In this document: positions 26,243 to 35,132 of the stretch, piece by piece
Layout of the letters: each line of letters opens with the position of its first letter
How positions within the stretch are numbered: the stretch's first letter is position 1
Assembly: GCF_001310955.1 (NCBI RefSeq)
Contig: NZ_BAZX01000005.1
Coordinates: 1 to 64,000 of the forward strand
DNA length: 64,000 bases
Direction: 5' to 3'
Source: Marinifilum fragile JCM 15579
GTDB taxonomy: Bacteria > Bacteroidota > Bacteroidia > Bacteroidales > Marinifilaceae
Translations under genes and position numbers: made by a program
The notes under the pieces: model-generated
What the model was told of the DNA's origin: nothing
The model's database searches: none
The model's input: only the letters and a program-made list of their open reading frames with translations

Positions 26243-26380
26243 GAGCTTATCCGGAAAGTTGTTTTTAAGGTGTAATTATCGTGTTGAAGAAGCCTTGAAG
26301 TGTTTGTTGTTTCGTGGTTAGGGTTCAAAAGGCTTCCCCAGCAAGAGTAGAGAGGAAGGTCAAACTTTTTGGATAAGCTC
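26243..26380. repeat. 138-bp inverted-repeat element (MITE-like or structured RNA)
   Basis: The ends GAGCTTATCCGGAAAGTT (26243-26260) and AACTTTTTGGATAAGCTC (26363-26380) are inverted repeats matching at 16 of 18 positions. Inside, GAAGCCTTGAA and TTCAAAAGGCTTC form a second nested inverted repeat. No ORF is present. Clear target duplications are not visible. It could be a non-autonomous transposable element or a long mRNA hairpin between permease and dehydrogenase genes. Confidence 0.6.
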
Positions 26381-26404
26381 AATTACTGAGTTAAGAAAAA
26401 AATG

Positions 26405-26445
26405 TACATTTGTCATACAAGTTACCAATTGTATTTGTGTGACAA
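26405..26445 (+). promoter_or_regulatory. Promoter -7 element with two FadR/LldR-type operators
   Basis: TACATTTG (26405-26412) matches the Bacteroidota -7 box. Overlapping and following it are TTGTCATACAA (26410-26420) and TTGTGTGACAA (26435-26445), both exact matches to the GntR/FadR-subfamily operator TNGTNNNACNA, 25 bp apart. LldR, a known lactate regulator, belongs to this subfamily. No GntR gene is in the window, and no good -33 box is seen. Confidence 0.5.
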
Positions 26446-26464
26446 AATCAAAAATAGAAGATAA

Positions 26465-29287
26465 ATGTTAACAGGAGAATATAAAACACTATACGATAGA
26501 TTAGTAAGAAGTATTGATAAGAAACGAATGTTTCATGATCCATTGCATACTTTAGCATGGGGAACTGACGCTAGTTTTTACCGTTTGATCCCAAAATTGG
26601 TAATCAAATCGAAAAATGAGGAAGAGGTAAGTTTGATTATGCGTGAGTGTAATGATTTGGATATTCCGGTTACCTATCGTGCAGCAGGTACAAGTTTATC
26701 GGGTCAGGCAATTAGTGATTCTGTATTGGTTGTTGCTGGTGATCATTGGAAAAAGCATAGCATTTTAAATGATGGTGCAGCCATTCGTTTACAGCCTGGT
26801 ATTACAGGTGGTAGAGCCAATGCGATTCTTGCACCTTATGGCAAGAAAATTGGACCAGATCCGGCTTCCATTAATGCTGCGATGATTGGTGGTATTGCAG
26901 CCAATAATGCTTCAGGAATGTGTTGTGGTACCTCCGAAAATTCATACAAAACATTAGATTCTATTCGTGTTGTTTTACACGATGGAGCGATTCTAGATAC
27001 ATCAAGTGAGGAAAGTAAGGCTTCATTTAAAAAGACTCATGCAAAACTTTTGAGTGATTTGGAGAATCTTGCGAAAGATGTTAAAGCAAATGAGACTTTA
27101 CACAATCGTATCCGCGATAAGTTCAAAATGAAGAACACAACCGGGTACAGCTTGAATGCTTTAATCGATTACACTGATCCTTTTGATATTTTGGCTCACA
27201 TCATGATTGGTTCTGAAGGTACACTTGGATTTATTTCTGAGTTGGTATATAAAACCGTTGTTGAGCACAAACACAAGGCTTCTTCATTAATGATTTTCCC
27301 AGATATTGAGAAAGCATGTCGTGCAGTATCAACTCTTAAATCGGAGCCGGTTGCAGCAGTAGAACTTATGGACCGTGCTGCTCTTCGTTCTGTTGAAGAT
27401 GATGAGGGAGTTCCAACTTACTTGAAGGGATTATCGGAAGGTGCATCGGCAGTTTTGGTTGAAACCAGAGCCGAAAGCAATGATGTATTGTACAAGCAAA
27501 TTGATATTATCAAAAATTCTATCAAAGAGATTCCTGTTGAGATTCCAATTGAATTTACAGATGTTCCATCTGAGTTTGCGATGCTTTGGAAAATCCGTAA
27601 AGGTTTGTTGCCAACAGTTGGTGGTATGCGAAAAACGGGTACTACCGTAATTATCGAGGATGTTTGTTTCCCTGTGCCAAAATTGGCGGAGGCGACTCTT
27701 GATTTACAAGATTTGTTTAAGAAGTATGGATACTCTGAGGCTGTAATTTTTGGTCATGCACTGGAAGGTAACCTTCACTTTGTTTTCACTCAGGATTTTG
27801 GTACTCAAGAAGAGATTGATCGTTATGCTGAGTTCATGGACAAATTGGCTGTATTGGTTGTAGAACGTTACGATGGTGCACTAAAAGCAGAGCATGGAAC
27901 AGGTCGTAACATGGCTCCATATGTTGAAATGGAGTGGGGAACCGATGCTTATAAGTTAATGAAGCAAATCAAGGAGATTTTTGACCCAAGATATTTGATT
28001 AACCCTGGTGTGATTTTAAATGCGGATAAGCAGGCCCACCTGAAGGATTTAAAACCTCTTCCACCAGCGCACGAAAAAGTAGACAAGTGTATGGAGTGTG
28101 GTTTCTGTGAGCCATCATGTGTATCGCATAACTTGACATTAAGTCCTCGCCAGAGAATTGCAACTTATCGTGAAATTAGCCGACTAAAAGCGAGTGGTGA
28201 AAAACCGCACGAATTGGCTACTCTAATCAAGAACTTTGATTATGAAGCAATGCAGCTTTGTGCTACCGATAGTTTATGTGCTCTTGCTTGTCCTGTAAAA
28301 ATTGACACTGGTAAATTGGTAAAAGAACTTCGTGCAGATGAGGCTTCACCTAAGGCTAAGAAAATTGCCATGTGGTGTGCGGACAATATGGACAAGGTTC
28401 AATCGTACGCCAAAACAGGTTTGAACACAGTAAACTTTTTCCACTCTATATTAGGCTCAGGTTTAATGGGTGGTATAGCAGGTGGTATGAGAGCCGTTTC
28501 GGGAAATGCAATACCTCGTTGGAACAAGGCATTTCCTAAGGGAGCACCAAAAATAGTTCCTCCAACTGTGGATAAATCAAATCCTAAAAAGGTGGTTTAT
28601 TTCCCATCATGTATCAATCGTAGTATGGGAACATCGAAGGATTACGATGAGAAGATTGCTTTGACCAAGAAAACGGAAGAGCTAATTAAAAAAGCTGGTT
28701 ATGAAATCATTTACCCAGAAGATTTAAATAGCCATTGTTGTGGTATGGCATTCTTAAGTAAAGGTTTCAAGGAAGCAGGTATGAAGAAGTCTAATGCTCT
28801 GGAAGCAGCTCTTCTGAAGGCTAGTGAGAATGGAAAGTATCCCGTTCTTTGTGATATGAGTCCTTGCTTGTATACCATGAAAGAAAACATGGAACCTAAA
28901 TTGAAATTATACGAACCTATTGAATTTATTACTGATTATTTAGCTGATCATTTGAATTTCACTCCTGTTGACGAAACAGTTTCAGTATTTGCAGTTTGTT
29001 CTGCGAAAAAACTGGGTGTGGATGGTAAGTTGGTTGAATTGGCACAAAAGTGTGCTAAGAATGTAGTAAAACCTGATACAAACTGTTGTGGTTTTGCTGG
29101 TGACCGTGGATTTACTCATCCGGAATTGAATGATCATGGATTGCGTGATTTGAAAATTCAGCATCCTGCAGATGTGAAGCACGGATATTCAACAAGTAGA
29201 ACATGTGAGATTGGACTGACTATGAATAGTGGGGTTTCCTATCAATCTATTATCTACTTGGTTGATCGTGTAACCACAGCTAAATAA
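26465..29287 (+). CDS. D-lactate dehydrogenase, FAD and Fe-S fused (GlcD-GlcF type)
   Basis: This 940-aa enzyme has an FAD-binding domain (residues 35-270: TYRAAGTSLSGQAISDSVLV, then GPDPASINAAMIGGIAANNA and GSEGTLGFISEL) and the FAD-oxidase C-terminal domain with KAEHGTGRNMAPYVE. Two 4Fe-4S motifs (CMECGFCEPSC and CATDSLCALACP) and two CCG-type segments (SHCCGMAFLSKG, NCCGFAGDRGF) complete it. This layout is that of iron-sulphur D-lactate dehydrogenases. It would oxidise D-lactate to pyruvate and donate to quinone. The neighbouring lut genes handle L-lactate. Glycolate or 2-hydroxyglutarate as substrates cannot be excluded. Confidence 0.92.
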   Translation: MLTGEYKTLYDRLVRSIDKKRMFHDPLHTLAWGTDASFYRLIPKLVIKSKNEEEVSLIMRECNDLDIPVTYRAAGTSLSGQAISDSVLVVAGDHWKKHSILNDGAAIRLQPGITGGRANAILAPYGKKIGPDPASINAAMIGGIAANNASGMCCGTSENSYKTLDSIRVVLHDGAILDTSSEESKASFKKTHAKLLSDLENLAKDVKANETLHNRIRDKFKMKNTTGYSLNALIDYTDPFDILAHIMIGSEGTLGFISELVYKTVVEHKHKASSLMIFPDIEKACRAVSTLKSEPVAAVELMDRAALRSVEDDEGVPTYLKGLSEGASAVLVETRAESNDVLYKQIDIIKNSIKEIPVEIPIEFTDVPSEFAMLWKIRKGLLPTVGGMRKTGTTVIIEDVCFPVPKLAEATLDLQDLFKKYGYSEAVIFGHALEGNLHFVFTQDFGTQEEIDRYAEFMDKLAVLVVERYDGALKAEHGTGRNMAPYVEMEWGTDAYKLMKQIKEIFDPRYLINPGVILNADKQAHLKDLKPLPPAHEKVDKCMECGFCEPSCVSHNLTLSPRQRIATYREISRLKASGEKPHELATLIKNFDYEAMQLCATDSLCALACPVKIDTGKLVKELRADEASPKAKKIAMWCADNMDKVQSYAKTGLNTVNFFHSILGSGLMGGIAGGMRAVSGNAIPRWNKAFPKGAPKIVPPTVDKSNPKKVVYFPSCINRSMGTSKDYDEKIALTKKTEELIKKAGYEIIYPEDLNSHCCGMAFLSKGFKEAGMKKSNALEAALLKASENGKYPVLCDMSPCLYTMKENMEPKLKLYEPIEFITDYLADHLNFTPVDETVSVFAVCSAKKLGVDGKLVELAQKCAKNVVKPDTNCCGFAGDRGFTHPELNDHGLRDLKIQHPADVKHGYSTSRTCEIGLTMNSGVSYQSIIYLVDRVTTAK

Positions 29288-29313
29288 TAAAACCTATTTG
29301 ATTGATTTTAAGA

Positions 29314-29378
29314 TTGAAACAGGCGTATTCTGTAAAGATATTTACTTGCATGCCGAATCGGGGTACGTCCTGTTTCAA
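29314..29378. other. Long intergenic hairpin before the outer-membrane barrel gene
   Basis: TTGAAACAGGCGTA (29314-29327) and TACGTCCTGTTTCAA (29364-29378) pair with a single bulge; inside, GTAAA and TTTAC form a small nested hairpin. No T-run follows. It could be an mRNA-processing or stability element or a small repeat between dehydrogenase and barrel genes. Confidence 0.5.
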
Positions 29379-29480
29379 GCTTTAGCCCATAAAACAGCAT
29401 GGATCGAACATGTAAAATTTAATCTTGAAGATTAAAATTTCCTGTGAGTTCATGTGACCTTAATATGAAAATCTAAACAC

Positions 29481-30713
29481 ATGAAAAATTTATTTGCAAT
29501 AGCATTGAGCTTGTTGCCATTGGTAAGCATTGCTCAGAAAAAAGAAGATATAAAAGTTAAACTTGGTGGATTTGTTTCTGCAGAAGCGATTTTTGATACA
29601 AGAAAAACAGTAAATGCTCGTGAAGGTGATGTTATTCTTTATCCAGCAGCCAAATCTTACGATATCAATGGAGAAGATTTAAATGATCGTTCTGAATTGT
29701 TCATGACTTCAATTCATTCTAGATTAAATGTTGGTATAACAGGTTTTCAGGCATTTGGAGCCAAAGGTTCTGCTACCATTCAAGGAGATTTTGTAGGAAC
29801 ATCAAACGATAAATCAGGTTTATTTCGCTTAAGACATGCATTTATTAAACTTGATTGGGGAAAAGATGAATTATTGGCAGGTAAGTATTGGCATCCAATG
29901 TTTGTTACTTCTTGTTTCCCTAATGTACTGCATTGGGGTGGAGGTCTTCCATTTAATGTATTGGGAAGAGCTCCTCAGTTCCGTTACACTCGTAAATTCG
30001 ATAAGGGGTATGCATTTATCGCTGCCTTATCTGAATTGGATTTTAAATCTACTGGACCTGATGGTGCAAATGTAAAATATGTGCAGCAGGCAAGCATTCC
30101 TGAACTATCGGCTCAGGTAAAATACGATTTTGCCAAAGGATTTACTTTAGGTGCAACTGCAGGAGTTAAATTTTTAAAACCAATGATTGAAAATCCATTG
30201 GGAGCAAAAACAGATGAAATGTTATCAAGCGTTCAAATGAATGCATGGATGACTGTGAAATCTGATAAGGTGGTTTGGAACCTTCATACCATTTATGGTC
30301 AAAACATGTACAACTTTGTGATGTTAGGTGGTTATGGTGTGAAGAACGTAAAAGCAAATGGAGATTACGAATATACAAATATTACCACACAATCTATTTG
30401 GTCTGATATTTACACAACTACAGGTAATGTTCGTTACGGATTATTTGCAGGATATACTAAGAATCTTGGTGCAAGAGATGATTTGGCTACAGATGCCAAT
30501 GGTTTTGTGGGATTGTATAGCCGTGGTTCCAATATCGATTACGTATATCAATTTGGTCCAAGAGTAGAGTGGTATTCGGGTAAGTTCATGATTGGTACAC
30601 AAGCTTTATATACTGCAGCTGCTTACGGAACAACTCAATTAAATGGTAAGGTTGCAGATTCGTCGGAAGTAGGAAGCGCTCGTTTCATGGTACACTTAAA
30701 ATACTCTTTTTAA
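29481..30713 (+). CDS. Outer-membrane beta-barrel (porin-like) protein
   Basis: This 410-aa protein has a signal peptide (MKNLFAIALSLLPLVSIAQ) and alternating aromatic/hydrophobic beta strands throughout. It ends in Phe (RFMVHLKYSF), the classical outer-membrane C-terminus. Motifs such as RLRHAFIKLDWGKDELLAGK recall trimeric porins of the DcaP-like or phosphate-porin type. Its place at the end of the lactate locus suggests it lets lactate or related acids across the outer membrane. That role is inferred from context only. A terminator follows at 30791. Confidence 0.8.
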   Translation: MKNLFAIALSLLPLVSIAQKKEDIKVKLGGFVSAEAIFDTRKTVNAREGDVILYPAAKSYDINGEDLNDRSELFMTSIHSRLNVGITGFQAFGAKGSATIQGDFVGTSNDKSGLFRLRHAFIKLDWGKDELLAGKYWHPMFVTSCFPNVLHWGGGLPFNVLGRAPQFRYTRKFDKGYAFIAALSELDFKSTGPDGANVKYVQQASIPELSAQVKYDFAKGFTLGATAGVKFLKPMIENPLGAKTDEMLSSVQMNAWMTVKSDKVVWNLHTIYGQNMYNFVMLGGYGVKNVKANGDYEYTNITTQSIWSDIYTTTGNVRYGLFAGYTKNLGARDDLATDANGFVGLYSRGSNIDYVYQFGPRVEWYSGKFMIGTQALYTAAAYGTTQLNGKVADSSEVGSARFMVHLKYSF

Positions 30714-30790
30714 CAAAAATATAAGACTAAGAAAGCCTGTTTTCAATTTTTGTACGTTTAGCTAGTATAAATATACTGGTGTTTTTACAA

Positions 30791-30819
30791 AGCCTCAAGT
30801 TTAATGCTTGGGGCTTTTG
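30791..30819 (+). terminator. Intrinsic terminator after the porin-like gene
   Basis: AGCCTCAAG and CTTGGGGCT form a 9-bp stem with one G-U pair, followed by TTTTG. It closes the lactate locus. Confidence 0.75.
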
Positions 30820-31004
30820 TTGTGACTGTTCTTATAATAGTCTAAAAGAGAGTGTTATAATAAATAACTGGATTGTGCCAAGCTGTTACATGGAGAAGTT
30901 TAAAAAATCAATTTATTAATTATGGTTTGTATAGAATAAATATAAAAGTTTAAATAATTGTTTAAAAATGTTAAAATTTGAAAAAATCTTTTATCTTTAA
31001 AGTC

Positions 31005-31120
31005 TAATTCCTACCGAAAGGTAGTAATGAGTTAAAGGTTCAACCGTAAGGTTGGTTAGTAGGTTAATTAACCCTTTAGAATTGTTGCCCGTGATTCCCC
31101 TATGTCACGGGCTTTTTTCT
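31005..31120 (+). ncRNA. Putative structured small RNA with intrinsic terminator
   Basis: This part of a 561-bp gene-free interval holds two 5-bp GNRA hairpins exactly 30 nt apart: CTACC-GAAA-GGTAG (31011-31024) and CAACC-GTAA-GGTTG (31041-31054). A palindrome GGTTAATTAACC (31062-31073) follows, then a strong terminator (GCCCGTGA, 10-nt loop containing CCCC, TCACGGGC, T6). TTAAAGG (31033-31039) can pair with an upstream CTTTAA or the downstream CCTTTAG, so alternative folds exist. No ORF fits. No known Rfam family is assigned. The rest of the interval (30820-31000) shows nothing recognisable. Confidence 0.6.
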
Positions 31121-31221
31121 TTTTTATAGTCCCATCTTATTTTGCAAAATAAATAACAATTTAAAATTTTATTTTTAGGATATACCTAGATGATCACAGC
31201 TAATTGTAATTAAAAATAAAA

Positions 31222-31256
31222 GGGCAACCCATATGGAAATGAGTTACCCTTTTTGT
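31222..31256 (-). terminator. Terminator after the large carboxykinase-like gene
   Basis: On the minus strand GGGTAACTCAT and ATGGGTTGCCC form an 11-bp stem with G-U pairs, followed by TTTTATTTTT. It sits 20 bp after the stop. Confidence 0.75.
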
Positions 31257-31274
31257 TTATTATCGAAGGTTTAA

Positions 31275-34200
31275 TTATTCAGCTTTTCTGAATAAAGGAT
31301 CAGCACCAATTGTACCTACTAAACTTTCAAGGTATTTAGCGGATTTAACGTGTTCTAGATCCTTCTTGGCTTTTGCATATCTATCGGCAAGACTTAGATC
31401 TTCGCTCCATTCAGCATTCAATCTCTCGGTCATGAATGATTCAATGTATGCAATTTGCTTTTCGTAGAATTCAATATCGATTTGTTGCTTGCGTTTCAAT
31501 CTTTCTTTGTACCAATCAGAATTGATTACTACATCACGATCGAATTGTTTACGCAATTCAGGATCAGAAATCTCTTTTCCTTCGTATTCGCCGTAAGCCA
31601 TAATGCTTAATAGAATCTTCAATGGAGGAATCGCAGCATCAACACTATTATCCTTAAAGTAGTTTATTGCAACTTTTTCTTGAGCTTCGCAAATGTTTTT
31701 AATACCATCTACATATGACTCCATATCTTGAATCTCTGGCTTCAACATTCTTTCGTTGAAAACATTTTGAGGCTCATCGAAGATACGATTCATATAACGG
31801 AACAAGAACTCTTCAGTAATACGATATCCTAATCGAGAAGCATAGATTTTTTCTCCATTGTATTCGAAATCATTTAATTTTTCCAATGAGCCTTCATTGA
31901 TTAACAATTTAGGATCACGATTTTCTTCTTTCAAACGACACCACAATTCAGGAATCAACAATGAAACATCATGGTCGAATCTGTTCTCGATTCCTACATG
32001 ACCTGCTGCCGATGAGAATCCTTGATATCCGGTAAGGATATAAGAAAGTAAGGCATTGTTCAGGTCGGTAGTTGGCGACAACATATTAAAAGGACCTTTT
32101 GTTAATGCTCCCTCGGTACCCGCTCCGGTTGTTGATGGAGATTTACCAGTTAAACTACAGATGAAGTCCATGAACAATTCAGGCAATTCCTGGTAGTGGA
32201 TTGGATTGTAAACACTCAATGCACGAATTCCAGATTCTTTTTCTGGCGGATTGTTTCTTCTTCCTGGAAGAACTGCATTTACTGGATGATATACCGCTTG
32301 ATCCAATGGAATTCTTCTTGCAAGACGAATTCCTACCTCAGCCAAACGATCATCAATTGGGTTTACCAAATCAGGTCTGATCTGAAGGTATCTAGGATTT
32401 TTAGATGGTGCACCATCTACAATTCTAGGGTGTGAAGGAGAAATAAAATAGTTAGACTTTTTACTATCAGCTCCACGTTTAATCACTTCCTGAATTGGTT
32501 TGGTATACATGTCAAAACCAATTGCATCAGCAATTAATTCCTTACCATCTTCAGTAGTCAATGGTTCGTAGTTTGATGTAAAGTTATTTCTCATCGATAG
32601 ATCTGCCTCAGCTTCTTTATCGTATCCTCTGTGAATTGCTTCGTCAGGACGCTGGAAGAATCTTTTCTCACAGTTGGTTGTAATCTTAACACTCTTGTTA
32701 CTGTATATTTCGTTAAGATTTTTCAACTGATTTGCAGGAAGTACTACAGAAGCAGTAATATCATCTTCCATTTGAATTTTAGCTGCAGCAATAAAGTCTT
32801 GACGCAATTTGTTCAAATACCATGAGTTGTCATTAGCGAATCCTACTCGTAAGTAGCTGGCAACAATCTTGCGGTTGTTGAATAACAATTCGTGACCTTT
32901 TCTACCGTTGATTACGTCAACCGAGAAGTAATCTCTCCAGTTGCTGTCGGTACGTTCCGGACGATAGAATCTCTTAACGAATAACACCAATGCCTTAACG
33001 TGATCTGGAATTGTATTAAGGAATTCATTGTACTCTTTGGTATAATATTTTGAAGGAGTTAATAATTTCACCACAGATCCTAAAGAACGATTAGAACTTA
33101 ATAAAGATCTTGATGGTTCTGTTCTATCTGGGTGATCTTTCCAACGTTTTGTATAATCATGATTAATTACTTCATCAGCTAGGTTAAAGTCTTTCTCCAT
33201 GTCTTGTACATAGAACGAACTATAAATAATAGCATTCAGAAGTGATTTAGAAATTTCCGACTTTCCTCCACCTGACACAGTACATGGCTTATGACAGAAA
33301 GTACCTTCTGAAGCAGTGCTTACCAATCTCCAAGATGGAGCAGTTGGATGTTTCTCCATGTGCATTTTATATCCAGATGGATGTACATAGTAATGATCTG
33401 GCAGTAATCGAATGCTTTCTTCTTTTCCATCTTTTTCCCAGCTTACTTTACTTTGGTAAAGATCGATGTTTGCATTTTCATTGATATAATAAATGTTTGG
33501 ATACTCCTTATCAGTAGCAAATCCTTCAGGATATACATCCATGGTTGCACCAAATTCTTTTACTACTTCATCGTAGCTGTATTGCTTTTTCAAAACGTTC
33601 TTCATGAACAATGATCCGCTAAAGCTGTCTCCTAAATTCTTTCTTGGGAAGGCGATAGCTCCACCAGCATGCTCTTCTTCAGCTAAGCCATACAAGTTAG
33701 CAGAGAAACTGATTTGTGTTTTGATCTCTTTTTTCGAGTATCCGAAATAGTTATCAGCAATTAAAGTTACTACAACACCATTCTCGCTTCGGCAAGTTAA
33801 TTTAAATGCAGTACCGTTGTTGTAAAGTTCGTCTTCTTTGATCCAGCAAACACCATCTCTTTTCTGACGCTCTGTAGCATCATCGTAATGAGGTAAACCT
33901 AACTCTTTCTTGGTAAGATTGGTCAATTGTGGAGCCAAAATAATACATCCGGTATGTCCTGTCCAGTGTTCAATATCCAAACCAGCATCGTTAGCAGGGA
34001 TGTTTGGATCACCAGCGTTACCGAAGATTGATTCTACAAAGTCCAAGTTGCTTACAAGGCTACCAGGAGCAAAAAATCTTACTTCCATAGATTTTTGGCT
34101 AATTACATCTTTTACTTCAGGACAAACAATTGGGCGAAGTAAAAGAGATACCATCAATTCGGCTTTATCTTCTTGAGCAGAAGTAAAAGGCAATTGCTTG

Positions 34201-34763
34201 GTTTCTGCAGAAGGAGTAAGTGCTGCTTTTAAGAATTTTGAAAATGCTATTTTAGGTACTTCGATTTTATCCAAAGGTACAGGAAGACTGCCCTCTACAA
34301 TATGGAATGATCCTTTGGTAGTTCTTCTGTCGTGTTTTGGGTTGTGAAGTACACCTTGTTTTATTCTATAAGAACTTAAAAGTTCTGTAATGTGTTCATC
34401 CTTGTTTGGAGGCAAACTTAATTCTCTTGCAATTCCAGGTTGGTCAAGAATAAATGTATTAGTAGGAAGTTGTGCAACTTCATCGTCTACATCTTTTAAA
34501 TAATCATTCAGAAAGTTCTGTATACGTTGGTCGGCAGGGCAAAGATGATCCGCTAATAAACGTGATTTAGCTCTGTAGTTTTGAATTAAGCTTTCAGTCA
34601 GTTCAATAAATTTCGGATCAGATAATTGCTTTTTCCCCTCTTGGGAATCTCCTTTGTAAATAGGTTGCCCCATAGAAGCCAATTGAAGGTTGATATAACG
34701 GATTAAGTCTTTTTGACTACCCTTAACCTTCTTATTAATTTCGCTTGGTTTTTTACTTTGCAT
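31275..34763 (-). CDS. Probable PPi-dependent phosphoenolpyruvate carboxykinase
   Basis: This 1162-aa soluble protein has the size of the PPi-type PEP carboxykinase known from Entamoeba and Propionibacterium (about 1130-1160 aa), unrelated in length to the ATP or GTP enzymes. Features include EHWTGHTGCIILAP, a region rich in acidic and aromatic residues (CWIKEDELYNNGTAFKL), and a glycine-rich kinase-like loop SGGGKSEISKSLLNA near residue 500. The enzyme interconverts PEP plus CO2 plus Pi and oxaloacetate plus PPi, important in anaplerosis or fermentation. The assignment is from memory of family size and motifs and needs a database check. It has its own TTTG/TATTTTTG promoter and terminator. 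Confidence 0.6.
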   Translation of the reverse strand: MQSKKPSEINKKVKGSQKDLIRYINLQLASMGQPIYKGDSQEGKKQLSDPKFIELTESLIQNYRAKSRLLADHLCPADQRIQNFLNDYLKDVDDEVAQLPTNTFILDQPGIARELSLPPNKDEHITELLSSYRIKQGVLHNPKHDRRTTKGSFHIVEGSLPVPLDKIEVPKIAFSKFLKAALTPSAETKQLPFTSAQEDKAELMVSLLLRPIVCPEVKDVISQKSMEVRFFAPGSLVSNLDFVESIFGNAGDPNIPANDAGLDIEHWTGHTGCIILAPQLTNLTKKELGLPHYDDATERQKRDGVCWIKEDELYNNGTAFKLTCRSENGVVVTLIADNYFGYSKKEIKTQISFSANLYGLAEEEHAGGAIAFPRKNLGDSFSGSLFMKNVLKKQYSYDEVVKEFGATMDVYPEGFATDKEYPNIYYINENANIDLYQSKVSWEKDGKEESIRLLPDHYYVHPSGYKMHMEKHPTAPSWRLVSTASEGTFCHKPCTVSGGGKSEISKSLLNAIIYSSFYVQDMEKDFNLADEVINHDYTKRWKDHPDRTEPSRSLLSSNRSLGSVVKLLTPSKYYTKEYNEFLNTIPDHVKALVLFVKRFYRPERTDSNWRDYFSVDVINGRKGHELLFNNRKIVASYLRVGFANDNSWYLNKLRQDFIAAAKIQMEDDITASVVLPANQLKNLNEIYSNKSVKITTNCEKRFFQRPDEAIHRGYDKEAEADLSMRNNFTSNYEPLTTEDGKELIADAIGFDMYTKPIQEVIKRGADSKKSNYFISPSHPRIVDGAPSKNPRYLQIRPDLVNPIDDRLAEVGIRLARRIPLDQAVYHPVNAVLPGRRNNPPEKESGIRALSVYNPIHYQELPELFMDFICSLTGKSPSTTGAGTEGALTKGPFNMLSPTTDLNNALLSYILTGYQGFSSAAGHVGIENRFDHDVSLLIPELWCRLKEENRDPKLLINEGSLEKLNDFEYNGEKIYASRLGYRITEEFLFRYMNRIFDEPQNVFNERMLKPEIQDMESYVDGIKNICEAQEKVAINYFKDNSVDAAIPPLKILLSIMAYGEYEGKEISDPELRKQFDRDVVINSDWYKERLKRKQQIDIEFYEKQIAYIESFMTERLNAEWSEDLSLADRYAKAKKDLEHVKSAKYLESLVGTIGADPLFRKAE

Positions 34764-34801
34764 ATGTCTCCAATTTTTGTTTGCTTAGGGAATGACGGAA
34801 T

Positions 34802-34831
34802 CAAAAATACTTTATTTTTTCACTTGGCAAA
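34802..34831 (-). promoter_or_regulatory. Bacteroidota-type promoter of the carboxykinase-like gene
   Basis: On the minus strand TTTG (34828-34831) and TATTTTTG (34802-34809) are separated by 18 bp, near the Bacteroidota consensus TTTG-N19-20-TAnnTTTG. The start codon is 39 bp further down. The interval 34832-35084 shows no other signal to me. Confidence 0.6.
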
Positions 34832-35132
34832 AATTCCTGCATTCCACACTATAGACACAATCCCTTCAATTTAACCTTGCTATTTTTAGTTAGATAAAAT
34901 TGGATGAATCGAAAACGATTTAATCTTGATTGTTCGCGCTTAGTTTAGATTTAATCTAAATTATAGGATTTTCAGAGATTTATTAAAAATAGGCTTGCGA
35001 GAGTCGACTTTTTACAAAAATAGGTCATTTTTTTCACATTCCTTTAGCAAAAAAAGAGTCTAATTTGATGATTTTATTAATTCATTGGTCATTTTCTATA
35101 ATTTTGAAATGTTGAGTTTAATTGAATATGTA

